Below, in pieces: positions 1-5,595 of a stretch of 5,595 nt of DNA; within the stretch, counting starts at the first letter, position 1; each line of letters opens with the position of its first letter. The DNA is from an uncultured Planctomycetaceae bacterium (lineage in GTDB: Bacteria > Planctomycetota > Planctomycetia > Pirellulales > Pirellulaceae), in the NCBI GenBank assembly GCA_937967755.1, contig CALBTA010000560.1, positions 1-5,595 on the forward strand, in the 5' to 3' direction. The position numbers and the translations under genes were made by a program. A model generated the notes under the pieces. That model had not been told where the DNA came from. It made no database searches and worked only from the letters and a program-made list of their open reading frames with translations.

Positions 1-1244
1 GTAAAATCTCCGGTGATGTCGTCAGTCGGATCAAGCGGCGTGTCGTCGGTGGGATCGTCGGGGGTAAGCGAACCCGGATCAACCCGCGACAAGCCTTCGC
101 GAACAAAGATGATGTCGCCCGGCAAACTGCGCGGGATGTCGTAGACAACGTCCACATCCACGTGCGGCGGTAGTGTACCGTCGGCGTCTTCCAGTTCGTT
201 GTAAGGCGATTCAAAGTACCCGTTGCCACCCTCCGGTGCGGAGTTGTCGACATGCACGACGCGAATCCGTTCGCCCGTGTCGGGGCTGGTCAGGAAGACC
301 GGGTCTTGGTGTTGGCGAATGATGTGGGCGAACCGGCGAATCGGGTCCAAGCCGCGGCCGCTAGGTGAGTTTCCGCGCGAACGGCCCTTCCAGAACTCGA
401 CTTGAATCAGCCCCGAGGGGTCGAACTCTTCATCCGTCGTCATGCCAAAGGCCAGCCGCATTCCGGGCTTCGGCTGGAAGGAGTAGCTTCCAGAGAAACC
501 TGCGAAGTTGTCGACTGCATCGCTGCCGAAGGCGTAAACGCCGAGGTTGATCGTACCGTTGTGTTGTTGCCAAGACGGAGGGCGGATGCCGAAATCGAAC
601 TCGAAACCTTCCAAGGCCGAATCGATACCGTGACGCAGCAGCACGAAGTTTTCGAAGAAGCAACTGTCCGCTGTGCCGACCGTCCGGCTCGAAGGGCCAA
701 GCGGCATGTAGCCATTGACGTTCACGTCGAAGTACGGCGTCCACATGTGGGCGCTGACACCAATTTGGTGGAACGTGTGCCCGAAGTTCTCATACTCGTC
801 GGCGTCAAGATCGTAAAACAGGCCAACGCCGAAGTCGGCATTCATCGGGCGGAAGTGCGTCCGCCGCACCAGGCCGACGTTGAAGAACGGTTGCCCGCGA
901 TCGCTGAGGCTGGCCCGGCCATCAATCAGCCACCATCCATGCAGCGAATCTTCACCCAACGGAATGGTCGTCGCCGCTGAGGCGTAGTTACCTTGGAAGC
1001 CGAAGCCGTCGACCGACCCGTTCAGCGCGAACATGGTCGGGCCAAGGATCGGCAACTCGGCATGGCCTGCGCCGTGGCCCGAACCGCCGTGCGATCCGTA
1101 ATAGCCGGCGCTCGCTCCCATGTCCATCGGGGCACCGTAGCCGAACGAGGCGTCGTGCATAGGGAACTGCATCTGCGCCGATGCGGTCGCCGCAATGGCC
1201 AACAACAACAGGCCTGCTTGAAATAGGTGCTTACAAGTGTGCAT
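1..1244 (-). CDS. Inverse-autotransporter-like outer-membrane beta-barrel protein, with start of a beta-helix-like passenger (3' end outside window)
   Basis: The frame stays open from an ATG at 1244 to the left edge, giving 414 residues with no stop. Residues 1-23 form a clear signal peptide ending ASA before Q24. Residues 25-62 are rich in Gly, His and Met. About 65-285 alternate aromatic and polar residues as in an outer-membrane barrel, with motifs typical of the intimin/invasin inverse-autotransporter barrel: FFNVGLVRR (R127-R128), GVGLFYD and NGYMPLG (177-183). After the barrel, VVHVDNSAPEGGNG (from 329) and DIIFVREG (377-384) resemble the first rungs of beta-helix passengers seen behind such barrels. 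A Pro/Asp/Thr-rich stretch (395-409) precedes the edge. The likely role is a surface adhesin anchored in the outer membrane with the passenger outside. The start is supported by AGGGGAG six bases upstream. The gene is divergent from the sulfatase. The barrel assignment is by motif recognition; the passenger is mostly unseen. Confidence 0.75.
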   Translation of the reverse strand, partial: MHTCKHLFQAGLLLLAIAATASAQMQFPMHDASFGYGAPMDMGASAGYYGSHGGSGHGAGHAELPILGPTMFALNGSVDGFGFQGNYASAATTIPLGEDSLHGWWLIDGRASLSDRGQPFFNVGLVRRTHFRPMNADFGVGLFYDLDADEYENFGHTFHQIGVSAHMWTPYFDVNVNGYMPLGPSSRTVGTADSCFFENFVLLRHGIDSALEGFEFDFGIRPPSWQQHNGTINLGVYAFGSDAVDNFAGFSGSYSFQPKPGMRLAFGMTTDEEFDPSGLIQVEFWKGRSRGNSPSGRGLDPIRRFAHIIRQHQDPVFLTSPDTGERIRVVHVDNSAPEGGNGYFESPYNELEDADGTLPPHVDVDVVYDIPRSLPGDIIFVREGLSRVDPGSLTPDDPTDDTPLDPTDDITGDF

Positions 1245-1250
1245 CGACGT

Positions 1251-1257
1251 CTCCCCT
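1251..1257 (-). promoter_or_regulatory. Ribosome binding site of the outer-membrane barrel gene
   Basis: On the minus strand AGGGGAG lies six bases upstream of the ATG at 1244. It is the clearest Shine-Dalgarno-like sequence in the window and fixes the start, which is followed at once by a good signal peptide. Confidence 0.7.
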
Positions 1258-1283
1258 AAAGTTGCAGGCGACTGGGCCTTCGT

Positions 1284-1313
1284 TCCCGGCAGGCCAGGTT
1301 GTGACGGCCGGGA
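1284..1313. repeat. 7-bp inverted repeat (TCCCGGC / GCCGGGA), probable leader hairpin
   Basis: TCCCGGC at 1284-1290 and GCCGGGA at 1307-1313 are perfect inverted copies around a 16-nt loop. The hairpin lies 40-70 bases upstream of the barrel gene start and would be in its mRNA leader if transcription begins further upstream. It has no T run on either strand, so it does not look like an intrinsic terminator. Confidence 0.4.
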
Positions 1314-1402
1314 TTTGGCCAGCGAGTCTTGTGCTTTACTGTCTTGCATGTCGTTGATTCGCGTGTTTGACTGAATGGGGCGCATTGGTGGCGCGGTGGC
1401 AA

Positions 1403-1417
1403 TGCGGAAATTCCGCA
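1403..1417. promoter_or_regulatory. Perfect 15-nt palindrome, candidate operator between divergent genes
   Basis: TGCGGAA and TTCCGCA are perfect inverted copies around a single A. The site is near the middle of the divergent spacer, about 160 bases from each start codon. A short symmetric site here is what a dimeric regulator controlling one or both genes would use. No regulator gene is present in the window and the family cannot be named. The role is inferred from symmetry and position only. Confidence 0.35.
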
Positions 1418-1574
1418 AAACCACTACATGCGAAAAAATCAATCGTCACGGCGCAGTTTGCCGCATGAGAGTTTTCGGCACAAAACGGACAATCGCTACA
1501 GTTTGACATGCCACAACGTCCAAAAGCCCGCAAAAAACACCGCGAATCACCCCCTCTAAGAAAGCACTGCTAGT

Positions 1575-3074
1575 ATGACACGATGCCATTTCGTCTCCTT
1601 CGCAATTACCTTGTTGGCCTTGGCTGCGTGTGAGTCGGTCGCCCAAAACCGAAGTGGCAACGCGCGCAGTGAAGGCAGCGCCCGCAACGTCATCTTCATC
1701 CTCAGCGACGATCACCGGTTTGACTTCATGGGCTTCCATGAACGGGCACCGGAGTTTCTGGAGACGCCCAACTTGGATCGTATGGCGGCCGAAGGGGTGC
1801 ATGTTGCCAACGCGTTCGTGTCCACGTCGCTTTGTTCGCCCAGTCGGGCTTCGATCCTCACGGGGCAGTATATGCACCGCCACCGCGTCGTCGACAACCA
1901 ACGCCCCGTTCCCAAAGGCACGGTGTTCTTTCCGCAGTATTTACAAAAGGCGGGCTATCAAACGGCGTTGGTTGGCAAATGGCATATGGGCCACGACAAC
2001 GATGAGCCGCGGCCGGGCTTTGATCACTGGGTCAGCTTCAAAGGGCAAGGCGACTATTTTGACCCGGAGCTAAACATCAATGGCCGCCGCCAGAAGTTTG
2101 AAGGTTACAACGCCGACGTGCTATCGGCGCAGGCGTTAGGGTGGCTGAAGGATGGCCGCGACAAATCGAAGCCGTTCTTCCTCTACCTGTCGTTCAAGGC
2201 GGTGCACTACCCGTTCCTGCCAGCCAAACGGCACAGCGGGAAATACAAGAACGAGAAAATCGATTACCCCGAAACCATGGCCAATACCGAGCGAAACTAC
2301 CAGACGCAGCCGCGTTGGGTGAAGGATCGCCGCTATAGCATTCATGGCATCGACCACATGGAAACCGGGGCTTTCGACAAAGACCCCGTGCCCGACTTCG
2401 ATGATTTCTTTCACAGTTACTGCGAGGCGGTCCACAGCTTGGACGAAAACATCGGCCGGGTGATGGACTATCTACGGGCGAGCGGGTTGGACAAGAACAC
2501 GTTGGTGATCTACATGGGCGATAACGGGTTTCACTTGGGCGAACATGGTTTCTACGACAAGCGCGACGCTTACGAAACCAGCATCCGCGTGCCGATGCTG
2601 GCGTGGGCTCCGGGTATGTTGAAAGCCGGAACAAAAATTGAACCGATGGTGCAGAACATTGACATTGCTCCGACCATTCTGGAAGCTGCCGGTGTGGCCA
2701 AGCCGCGCGCGGCGAAGTTCGACGGGCGTTCGTTCCTGCCGTTGCTCAAAGGCCAGAACATCGATTGGCGGGATCACATTTTGTACGAGTACCATTGGGA
2801 ATGGAATTTCCCCGCCACACCCACGCTGTTTGCCATTCGCACCGACCGCTTCAAATTCGTCTATCACCACGGGGTGTGGGATCACGACGCGCTGTTCGAT
2901 TTGCAAACTGACCCAATCGAACGCCACAACCTGATCAACGTGCCCGCTTACCGCGATCAGGTCGAACAATTGAAGACGCAACTGTTCGATGAACTACAAG
3001 CCAGCGGCGCACTCGACGCGCCCGTCCGCCGCCCCGCAGGCGAACGCCTTGATCAAAGAAAACTGCCGCGTTAG
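1575..3074 (+). CDS. Type I (formylglycine-dependent) sulfatase, probable lipoprotein
   Basis: This complete 499-residue protein belongs to the alkaline-phosphatase-like sulfatase superfamily and hydrolyses sulfate esters, probably of a polysaccharide or glycosaminoglycan; the substrate cannot be read from the sequence. CSPSR (87-91) followed by ASILTG is the Cys-type maturation signature, with C87 converted to formylglycine. The second signature GYQTALVGKWH spans 127-137 (K135, H137). Metal ligands are expected at D45-D46 (SDDHR) and D316-N317 (GDNG). H211 in KAVHYP and K329 are further likely active-site residues. LFDLQTDPIERHNLIN (440-455) is the usual C-terminal motif. The N-terminus is a signal peptide with a lipobox, L16-A17-A18-C19, suggesting lipidation and export; cleavage after A23 is an alternative. 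No strong Shine-Dalgarno is seen (AAGAAAG at 1558-1564 at best). The next ATG (M52) falls after the metal-binding aspartates, so 1575 is the only sensible start. A formylglycine-generating enzyme must be encoded elsewhere. Confidence 0.95.
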   Translation: MTRCHFVSFAITLLALAACESVAQNRSGNARSEGSARNVIFILSDDHRFDFMGFHERAPEFLETPNLDRMAAEGVHVANAFVSTSLCSPSRASILTGQYMHRHRVVDNQRPVPKGTVFFPQYLQKAGYQTALVGKWHMGHDNDEPRPGFDHWVSFKGQGDYFDPELNINGRRQKFEGYNADVLSAQALGWLKDGRDKSKPFFLYLSFKAVHYPFLPAKRHSGKYKNEKIDYPETMANTERNYQTQPRWVKDRRYSIHGIDHMETGAFDKDPVPDFDDFFHSYCEAVHSLDENIGRVMDYLRASGLDKNTLVIYMGDNGFHLGEHGFYDKRDAYETSIRVPMLAWAPGMLKAGTKIEPMVQNIDIAPTILEAAGVAKPRAAKFDGRSFLPLLKGQNIDWRDHILYEYHWEWNFPATPTLFAIRTDRFKFVYHHGVWDHDALFDLQTDPIERHNLINVPAYRDQVEQLKTQLFDELQASGALDAPVRRPAGERLDQRKLPR

Positions 3075-3080
3075 CTTTTA

Positions 3081-3180
3081 GTAGGCCGGTCACTCCGTGC
3101 CCGGCCATTCGCTACTTGACTGCAAAGCACGTGTAGCGCGTCCGCGCGGCCAATGGCGGGGCACGGAGTGACCCGCCTAC
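3081..3180. repeat. 100-bp intergenic element with 29-bp near-perfect inverted arms
   Basis: The left arm (3081-3109) and right arm (3152-3180) are inverted copies matching at 27 of 29 positions; the exceptions are C/C at 3087/3174 and G/G at 3103/3158. Directly inside the left arm, CGCTAC (3110-3115) pairs with GTAGCG (3133-3138), and the remaining right-hand spacer holds the palindrome CCGCGCGG (3142-3149). The element fills the gap between two convergent genes. It starts six bases after the sulfatase stop and contains the stop of the DsbA-like gene. It resembles a REP or MITE-type mobile intergenic palindrome and could end transcription from both sides, although no T run follows. No transposase is present. 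Confidence 0.8.
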
Positions 3181-3773
3181 GCATGGGACTCGACCAGCGC
3201 GGCCAACTGCTCATAAGACTGCGCCCCAACCAAACCCGCGTTGCCGATTACAAACGTAGGCACGCCGGTGATGCCCAGTTCGCGTGAGCGCCGCCAATCA
3301 GCATCGACCCTCTCCCGAAACGATCGCTGCTTTAAAACTTCACGGGCTTCGCTCTCTGAAAGCCCCACATCGGCGGCGATCTCGATCAAGTTTTCGATGG
3401 TTGCCAGGTTGGTGTTGTTGACGAAGTATGCCCGGAACAACGCATCATGAATCGCTTCCCCGCCGGGCATGGTCACCGCCCAAGCGGCCAGTTCCTGGGC
3501 CAGGCGGCTGTTGTAGGTCATCGTCCGCTCGCCGTACTCAAGCCCTTCATCCGCCATCAAACCAGCCATCCGCGCCTTCGCCGCCGGGATATCGATGTTC
3601 CTCCCAGCGAACAACTGTTCCAAAGTCAGACCACTTGCGGGCGTATCGGGGTGCAGCGGGAAGTGCCGGAAGACGACGTCCAGTTCGTACTCGCGTCGCA
3701 ATCGTTCCGCACGCACGGTGCAGAGGTAACACCACGGTCATACGTAGTCAGAGAAGATTTCCAGCGTTTTCAT
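3177..3773 (-). CDS. DsbA/FrnE-like thiol oxidoreductase, probable selenoprotein (in-frame TGA = Sec12)
   Basis: Reading from the ATG at 3773 through one in-frame TGA (3738-3740) to TAG at 3177-3179 gives a 198-residue DSBA-family protein of the FrnE type. It begins MKTLEIFSDYV-U-PWCYLC, where relatives carry the active-site CPWC at the same place. The thioredoxin fold continues with VVFRHFPL, a helical insert rich in Ala and Glu, the cis-proline loop GVPTFVIG (170-177, P172) and GAQSYEQL (183-190), a FrnE-like C-terminal motif. There is no signal peptide, so it is probably a cytoplasmic thiol-disulfide enzyme. C15 and C18 are the only cysteines. A GTG start at 3716 would avoid the TGA but lacks a Shine-Dalgarno sequence, the first beta strand and the catalytic motif. 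GGGA (3777-3780) just upstream of the ATG is a weak ribosome binding site. Alternatives are a nonsense mutation or a base error changing TGC or TGT to TGA; the otherwise intact frame and the hairpin after the TGA favour selenocysteine. Confidence 0.8.
3706..3740 (-). promoter_or_regulatory. Selenocysteine UGA with candidate bacterial SECIS hairpin
   Basis: The UGA (3740-3738) is followed after 13 nt by UCUGCAC (3724-3718), a CGUGC loop (3717-3713) and GUGCGGA (3712-3706). These form seven consecutive pairs including one U-G wobble. The loop begins 21 nt after the UGA; in E. coli fdhF it begins about 18 nt after. The loop has G at its second position followed by U, as bacterial SECIS loops usually do. 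The UGA is followed by C, a context that favours readthrough. SelB would bind this hairpin to deliver Sec-tRNA. The fold was derived by eye, without energy calculation. A competing pairing of GGUG with CACC (3733-3717) puts the loop too near the UGA. Confidence 0.6.
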
Positions 3774-3815
3774 GGTTCCCGCTCGCTTCGGCCGCTGAGG
3801 ATCGTCACACGTTTC

Positions 3816-3843
3816 TGGTCACATCCGCCCGCTTGGTTATAAT
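3816..3843 (+). promoter_or_regulatory. Candidate sigma-70-type promoter of the PSCyt1-PSD1 gene
   Basis: TATAAT at 3838-3843 is a perfect -10 box. TGGTCA at 3816-3821 matches TTGACA at four of six positions with 16-bp spacing. Transcription would begin near 3850, leaving a leader of about 57 bases. The same AT-rich spot read on the minus strand gives TATAAC (3841-3836), a possible -10 for the divergent DsbA-like gene, but no good -35 was found there. The rest of the 133-bp spacer (3774-3906) shows nothing else. Confidence 0.45.
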
Positions 3844-3906
3844 CGAATCGCTGGTAGGGCAGATGTAGAACGATCCGATTTCCCGCTGAACTGCCCCCAT
3901 CGAACG

Positions 3907-5595
3907 ATGTCGAATATGCGACGAATTCTTACTTCCGCCCTGCTGCTGGCCACTGCCCTGTGCGCGCTGGGTCGTGCCGACGACGCAGTCTCCAAAGCGG
4001 ATCGCGACGCCGCGGAGCGTACTTTCACGCTCAAAGTCTTGCCGCTTTTCAAAGCAAAATGTTTCGCCTGCCACGGCGAGGATGCCAAAGACGTCCGCGC
4101 GGATTACGACATGCGCACGCGCGAAGGAATTCTCGCGGGCGGCGAATCGGAAGCGGCGGCGGTTGTGCCGCTTCGCCCGGATGATAGCCCGCTGTACCAC
4201 GCGGTCCTTTGGGAAGAGTTGGAGATGCCGCCCAAAGAGAACGACCGCCTAACGAAGGAACAGATTGAACAGGTGCGGCAGTGGATCGCCGCCGGTGCTC
4301 CTTGGCCCGATGCCGACCGGCAGTTGGCAATCAAGAAAGCTGAATGGGCAGTCCCCGAAAATGAAGACGGCGTGATCGTCTCCAACAGCGGCGGGCTTTC
4401 CGACGACTGGACTTACCGGCGGTATCAACCGGAGAACATCTGGGCCTTTCAACCGGTAGTTGCCCCGCCGGTACCCGAAGGCGACGGTCATCCGATCGAC
4501 GCGTTCATCAATGCACAACTGGCCAGCGCGAAGCTAAAGCCATCGCCCGCTGCCGACCCGCGAACGCTCATCCGACGGGCCAGTTACGACCTAACCGGGC
4601 TTCCCCCAACCCCGCAAGAAATTGCGCAGTTCCAATCGGCGTGGGAAGATGATTCTGAGCAAGCCTGGAGCGACCTGATCGACCGCCTGCTGGCCAGCGA
4701 ACATTACGGAGAGCGTTGGGCGCAGCACTGGCTCGATGTCGTCCGCTACGCCGATACGGCCGGGTTCTCGAACGACTATGAACGCAGCAACGCGTGGCGA
4801 TACCGCGATTACGTGATCCGCTCGTTCAACGACGACAAACCGTTCAACGATTTCATCGTCGAGCAACTAGCCGGTGACGAGCTGCGGCCCGACGACCCCG
4901 AAGCGATCATCGCCACTGGCTTTCTGCGCATGGGGCCGTGGGGCACGGCGATGGTTCCGCAGAAAGAAGCCCGCCAGTTGTACCTGGACGACCTGGTACA
5001 CAACGTCGGGCAGTCGTTTCTTTCTTTGCCGATGCGGTGTTGCCGTTGCCACGATCACAAGTTCGATCCGATTCCCACGCGCGACTACTACGGCATGTAC
5101 GCGGCGTTCGCAACGACGCAGCCCGCCGAAGTGAACGCTGCTTTCCTGCCGGAGGAAAACCGCGGCGGCTTTGCCGAAAAGCGAAAGCTCGTTCAGCAAC
5201 TGCTCGACTTCGCCCAAGCCGAGTACGACAAGGTCTACAACAAACAGGAAGCGGCCGCCAAAGCGTGGTACGCCGAACACGATCTGCCCTACAAGGATGA
5301 AGAAGCCCGCAAGAACGATCCCGAAGACAAGAAGCCGCCGCGCCATGTCGGGCTGACGCCAGAGGAAACCGGTGTGCTAAAGGTTCGGCGGCAAGATGTT
5401 TGGATCTGGACGCGGCGGTTGGAACGTTACCAGCCAATGGCTCAAAGCGTTTACAACGGCCAGGACGATTGGAAGAACGGCCGCAAGCTGCGACGGCCCA
5501 AGCAGATCAAAGCCAACTGGCGGCCGCAAAATTTCATCCTCGGCGGCGGAGCGCTCGAAGCTCCGCTGGAAAAAGCGGTCCCCGGGGTGTTGAGC
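3907..5595 (+). CDS. Secreted planctomycete cytochrome c (PSCyt1) and DUF1549 (PSD1) protein; 3' end outside window
   Basis: The frame is open from ATG 3907 to the right edge (563 residues). Residues 1-24 are a signal peptide with a basic start, hydrophobic LTSALLLATALCALG and cleavage near GRA-DD. A class I cytochrome c domain covers about 36-138: CFACH (C52, C55, H56) binds heme covalently, and M107 in EMPPKE is the likely second axial ligand. The DUF1549 domain spans about 195-405, with IDAFINAQL, the RASYDLTGLPPTPQE block (225-238), GERWAQHWLDVVRYADT (268-284) and CCRCHDHKFDP (378-388). The last holds another CxxCH (C378, C381, H382). A charged, helical, Lys/Glu-rich segment (420-500) follows, then EAPLEKAVPGVLS, which normally opens DUF1553. 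In this family a DUF1501 gene often lies downstream. The function is unproven; an exported redox or polymer-processing role is inferred. ATG 3916 is an equally possible start; neither has a clear Shine-Dalgarno sequence. Confidence 0.92.
   Translation, partial: MSNMRRILTSALLLATALCALGRADDAVSKADRDAAERTFTLKVLPLFKAKCFACHGEDAKDVRADYDMRTREGILAGGESEAAAVVPLRPDDSPLYHAVLWEELEMPPKENDRLTKEQIEQVRQWIAAGAPWPDADRQLAIKKAEWAVPENEDGVIVSNSGGLSDDWTYRRYQPENIWAFQPVVAPPVPEGDGHPIDAFINAQLASAKLKPSPAADPRTLIRRASYDLTGLPPTPQEIAQFQSAWEDDSEQAWSDLIDRLLASEHYGERWAQHWLDVVRYADTAGFSNDYERSNAWRYRDYVIRSFNDDKPFNDFIVEQLAGDELRPDDPEAIIATGFLRMGPWGTAMVPQKEARQLYLDDLVHNVGQSFLSLPMRCCRCHDHKFDPIPTRDYYGMYAAFATTQPAEVNAAFLPEENRGGFAEKRKLVQQLLDFAQAEYDKVYNKQEAAAKAWYAEHDLPYKDEEARKNDPEDKKPPRHVGLTPEETGVLKVRRQDVWIWTRRLERYQPMAQSVYNGQDDWKNGRKLRRPKQIKANWRPQNFILGGGALEAPLEKAVPGVLS

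Larger units (their letters stand above)
1245..1574. other. Divergent intergenic region with no convincing gene
   Basis: This stretch must hold the promoters and leaders of both the barrel gene (minus) and the sulfatase (plus). I see two inverted repeats, listed separately (1284-1313 and 1403-1417). CATGCG at 1427-1432 is also repeated inverted as CGCATG at 1462-1467. The half near the sulfatase is A-rich. TTGACA occurs at 1503-1508 on the plus strand but has no matching -10 box at normal spacing, so I call no promoter. No RNA gene was recognised. Confidence 0.6.

Noticed and set aside
402..980. 192-residue plus-strand frame opposite the barrel gene
   Set aside because: It is antisense to a continuous open frame with a signal peptide, ribosome binding site and recognisable barrel motifs; its own product resembles no family.
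1503..1508. TTGACA as a -35 box for the sulfatase
   Set aside because: No acceptable -10 sequence lies 16-18 bases downstream. TAGTAT at 1571-1576 is too far away and overlaps the start codon.
1336..1533. Small Cys-rich reading frame on the minus strand (57-65 residues, several C-x2-C)
   Set aside because: It lies in the divergent spacer and lacks a ribosome binding site. It would need a TTG start or an internal ATG, and matches no family I recognise. Chance is likelier, though the Cys content is notable.
1446..1901. Long minus-strand frames opposite the sulfatase (also 2136-2435, 2194-2634, 2472-2981)
   Set aside because: They are shadows of the sulfatase codons, with no recognisable domains, and lie opposite a gene with complete family motifs.
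3177..3716. DsbA-like gene starting at GTG 3716
   Set aside because: It has no Shine-Dalgarno sequence and removes the first strand and the whole active site, while clear family sequence continues upstream to the ATG at 3773 across the TGA.
3717..3733. Competing hairpin pairing GGUG with CACC after the TGA
   Set aside because: Its loop begins only about 10 nt from the UGA and lacks a G at the loop start, so it fits SECIS geometry worse than the 3706-3724 hairpin.
3177..3773. DsbA-like gene as a simple pseudogene
   Set aside because: There is only one stop, exactly at the catalytic Cys codon, with no frameshift or other damage and a SECIS-like hairpin behind it. It remains the main alternative if Sec machinery is absent.
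1..5595. tRNA, rRNA, CRISPR arrays, insertion sequences or phage genes
   Set aside because: No cloverleaf, spaced direct repeats, transposase or integrase sequence was found on either strand.

Overview
The window looks like chromosomal DNA of a planctomycete, probably a Pirellulales-type (Rhodopirellula/Blastopirellula-like) bacterium. The evidence is GC-rich DNA, a type I sulfatase, and a secreted protein that joins a planctomycete-type cytochrome c domain (PSCyt1) to a DUF1549 (PSD1) domain. An inverse-autotransporter-like outer-membrane protein with the start of a beta-helix-like passenger fits the same group. This assignment is inferred from gene content only.

Layout. Positions 1-1244 (minus strand) hold the first 414 residues of a secreted outer-membrane beta-barrel protein that runs off the left edge. 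A 330-bp divergent intergenic region (1245-1574) follows, with a perfect 15-nt palindrome and a 7-bp hairpin. Positions 1575-3074 (plus) encode a complete formylglycine-type sulfatase with a probable lipoprotein signal. It converges on a DsbA/FrnE-like thiol oxidoreductase (3177-3773, minus). Between the two lies a 100-bp element with 29-bp near-perfect inverted arms (3081-3180), whose outer edge supplies the stop codon of the oxidoreductase. A 133-bp divergent spacer with a good TATAAT box leads to the last gene (3907 to the right edge, plus), a PSCyt1-PSD1 protein cut off at the start of its expected DUF1553 domain.

Main discovery. The DsbA-like gene only makes sense if an in-frame TGA (positions 3738-3740) is decoded. 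The TGA sits exactly where the first cysteine of the CPWC active site belongs, giving U-P-W-C. The other 186 sense codons have no further stop. A 7-bp stem with a CGUGC loop lies at the distance expected of a bacterial SECIS element. I read this as a probable selenoprotein. A conventional gene caller would start it at a GTG after the active site and lose the catalytic motif.

How the genes relate. No operon is visible: neighbours are divergent, convergent, then divergent. Sulfatase, surface adhesin-like protein and PSCyt1-PSD1 protein are all exported and fit a life on sulfated polysaccharides at surfaces, but this is inference. The DsbA-like protein has no signal peptide and is probably cytoplasmic.
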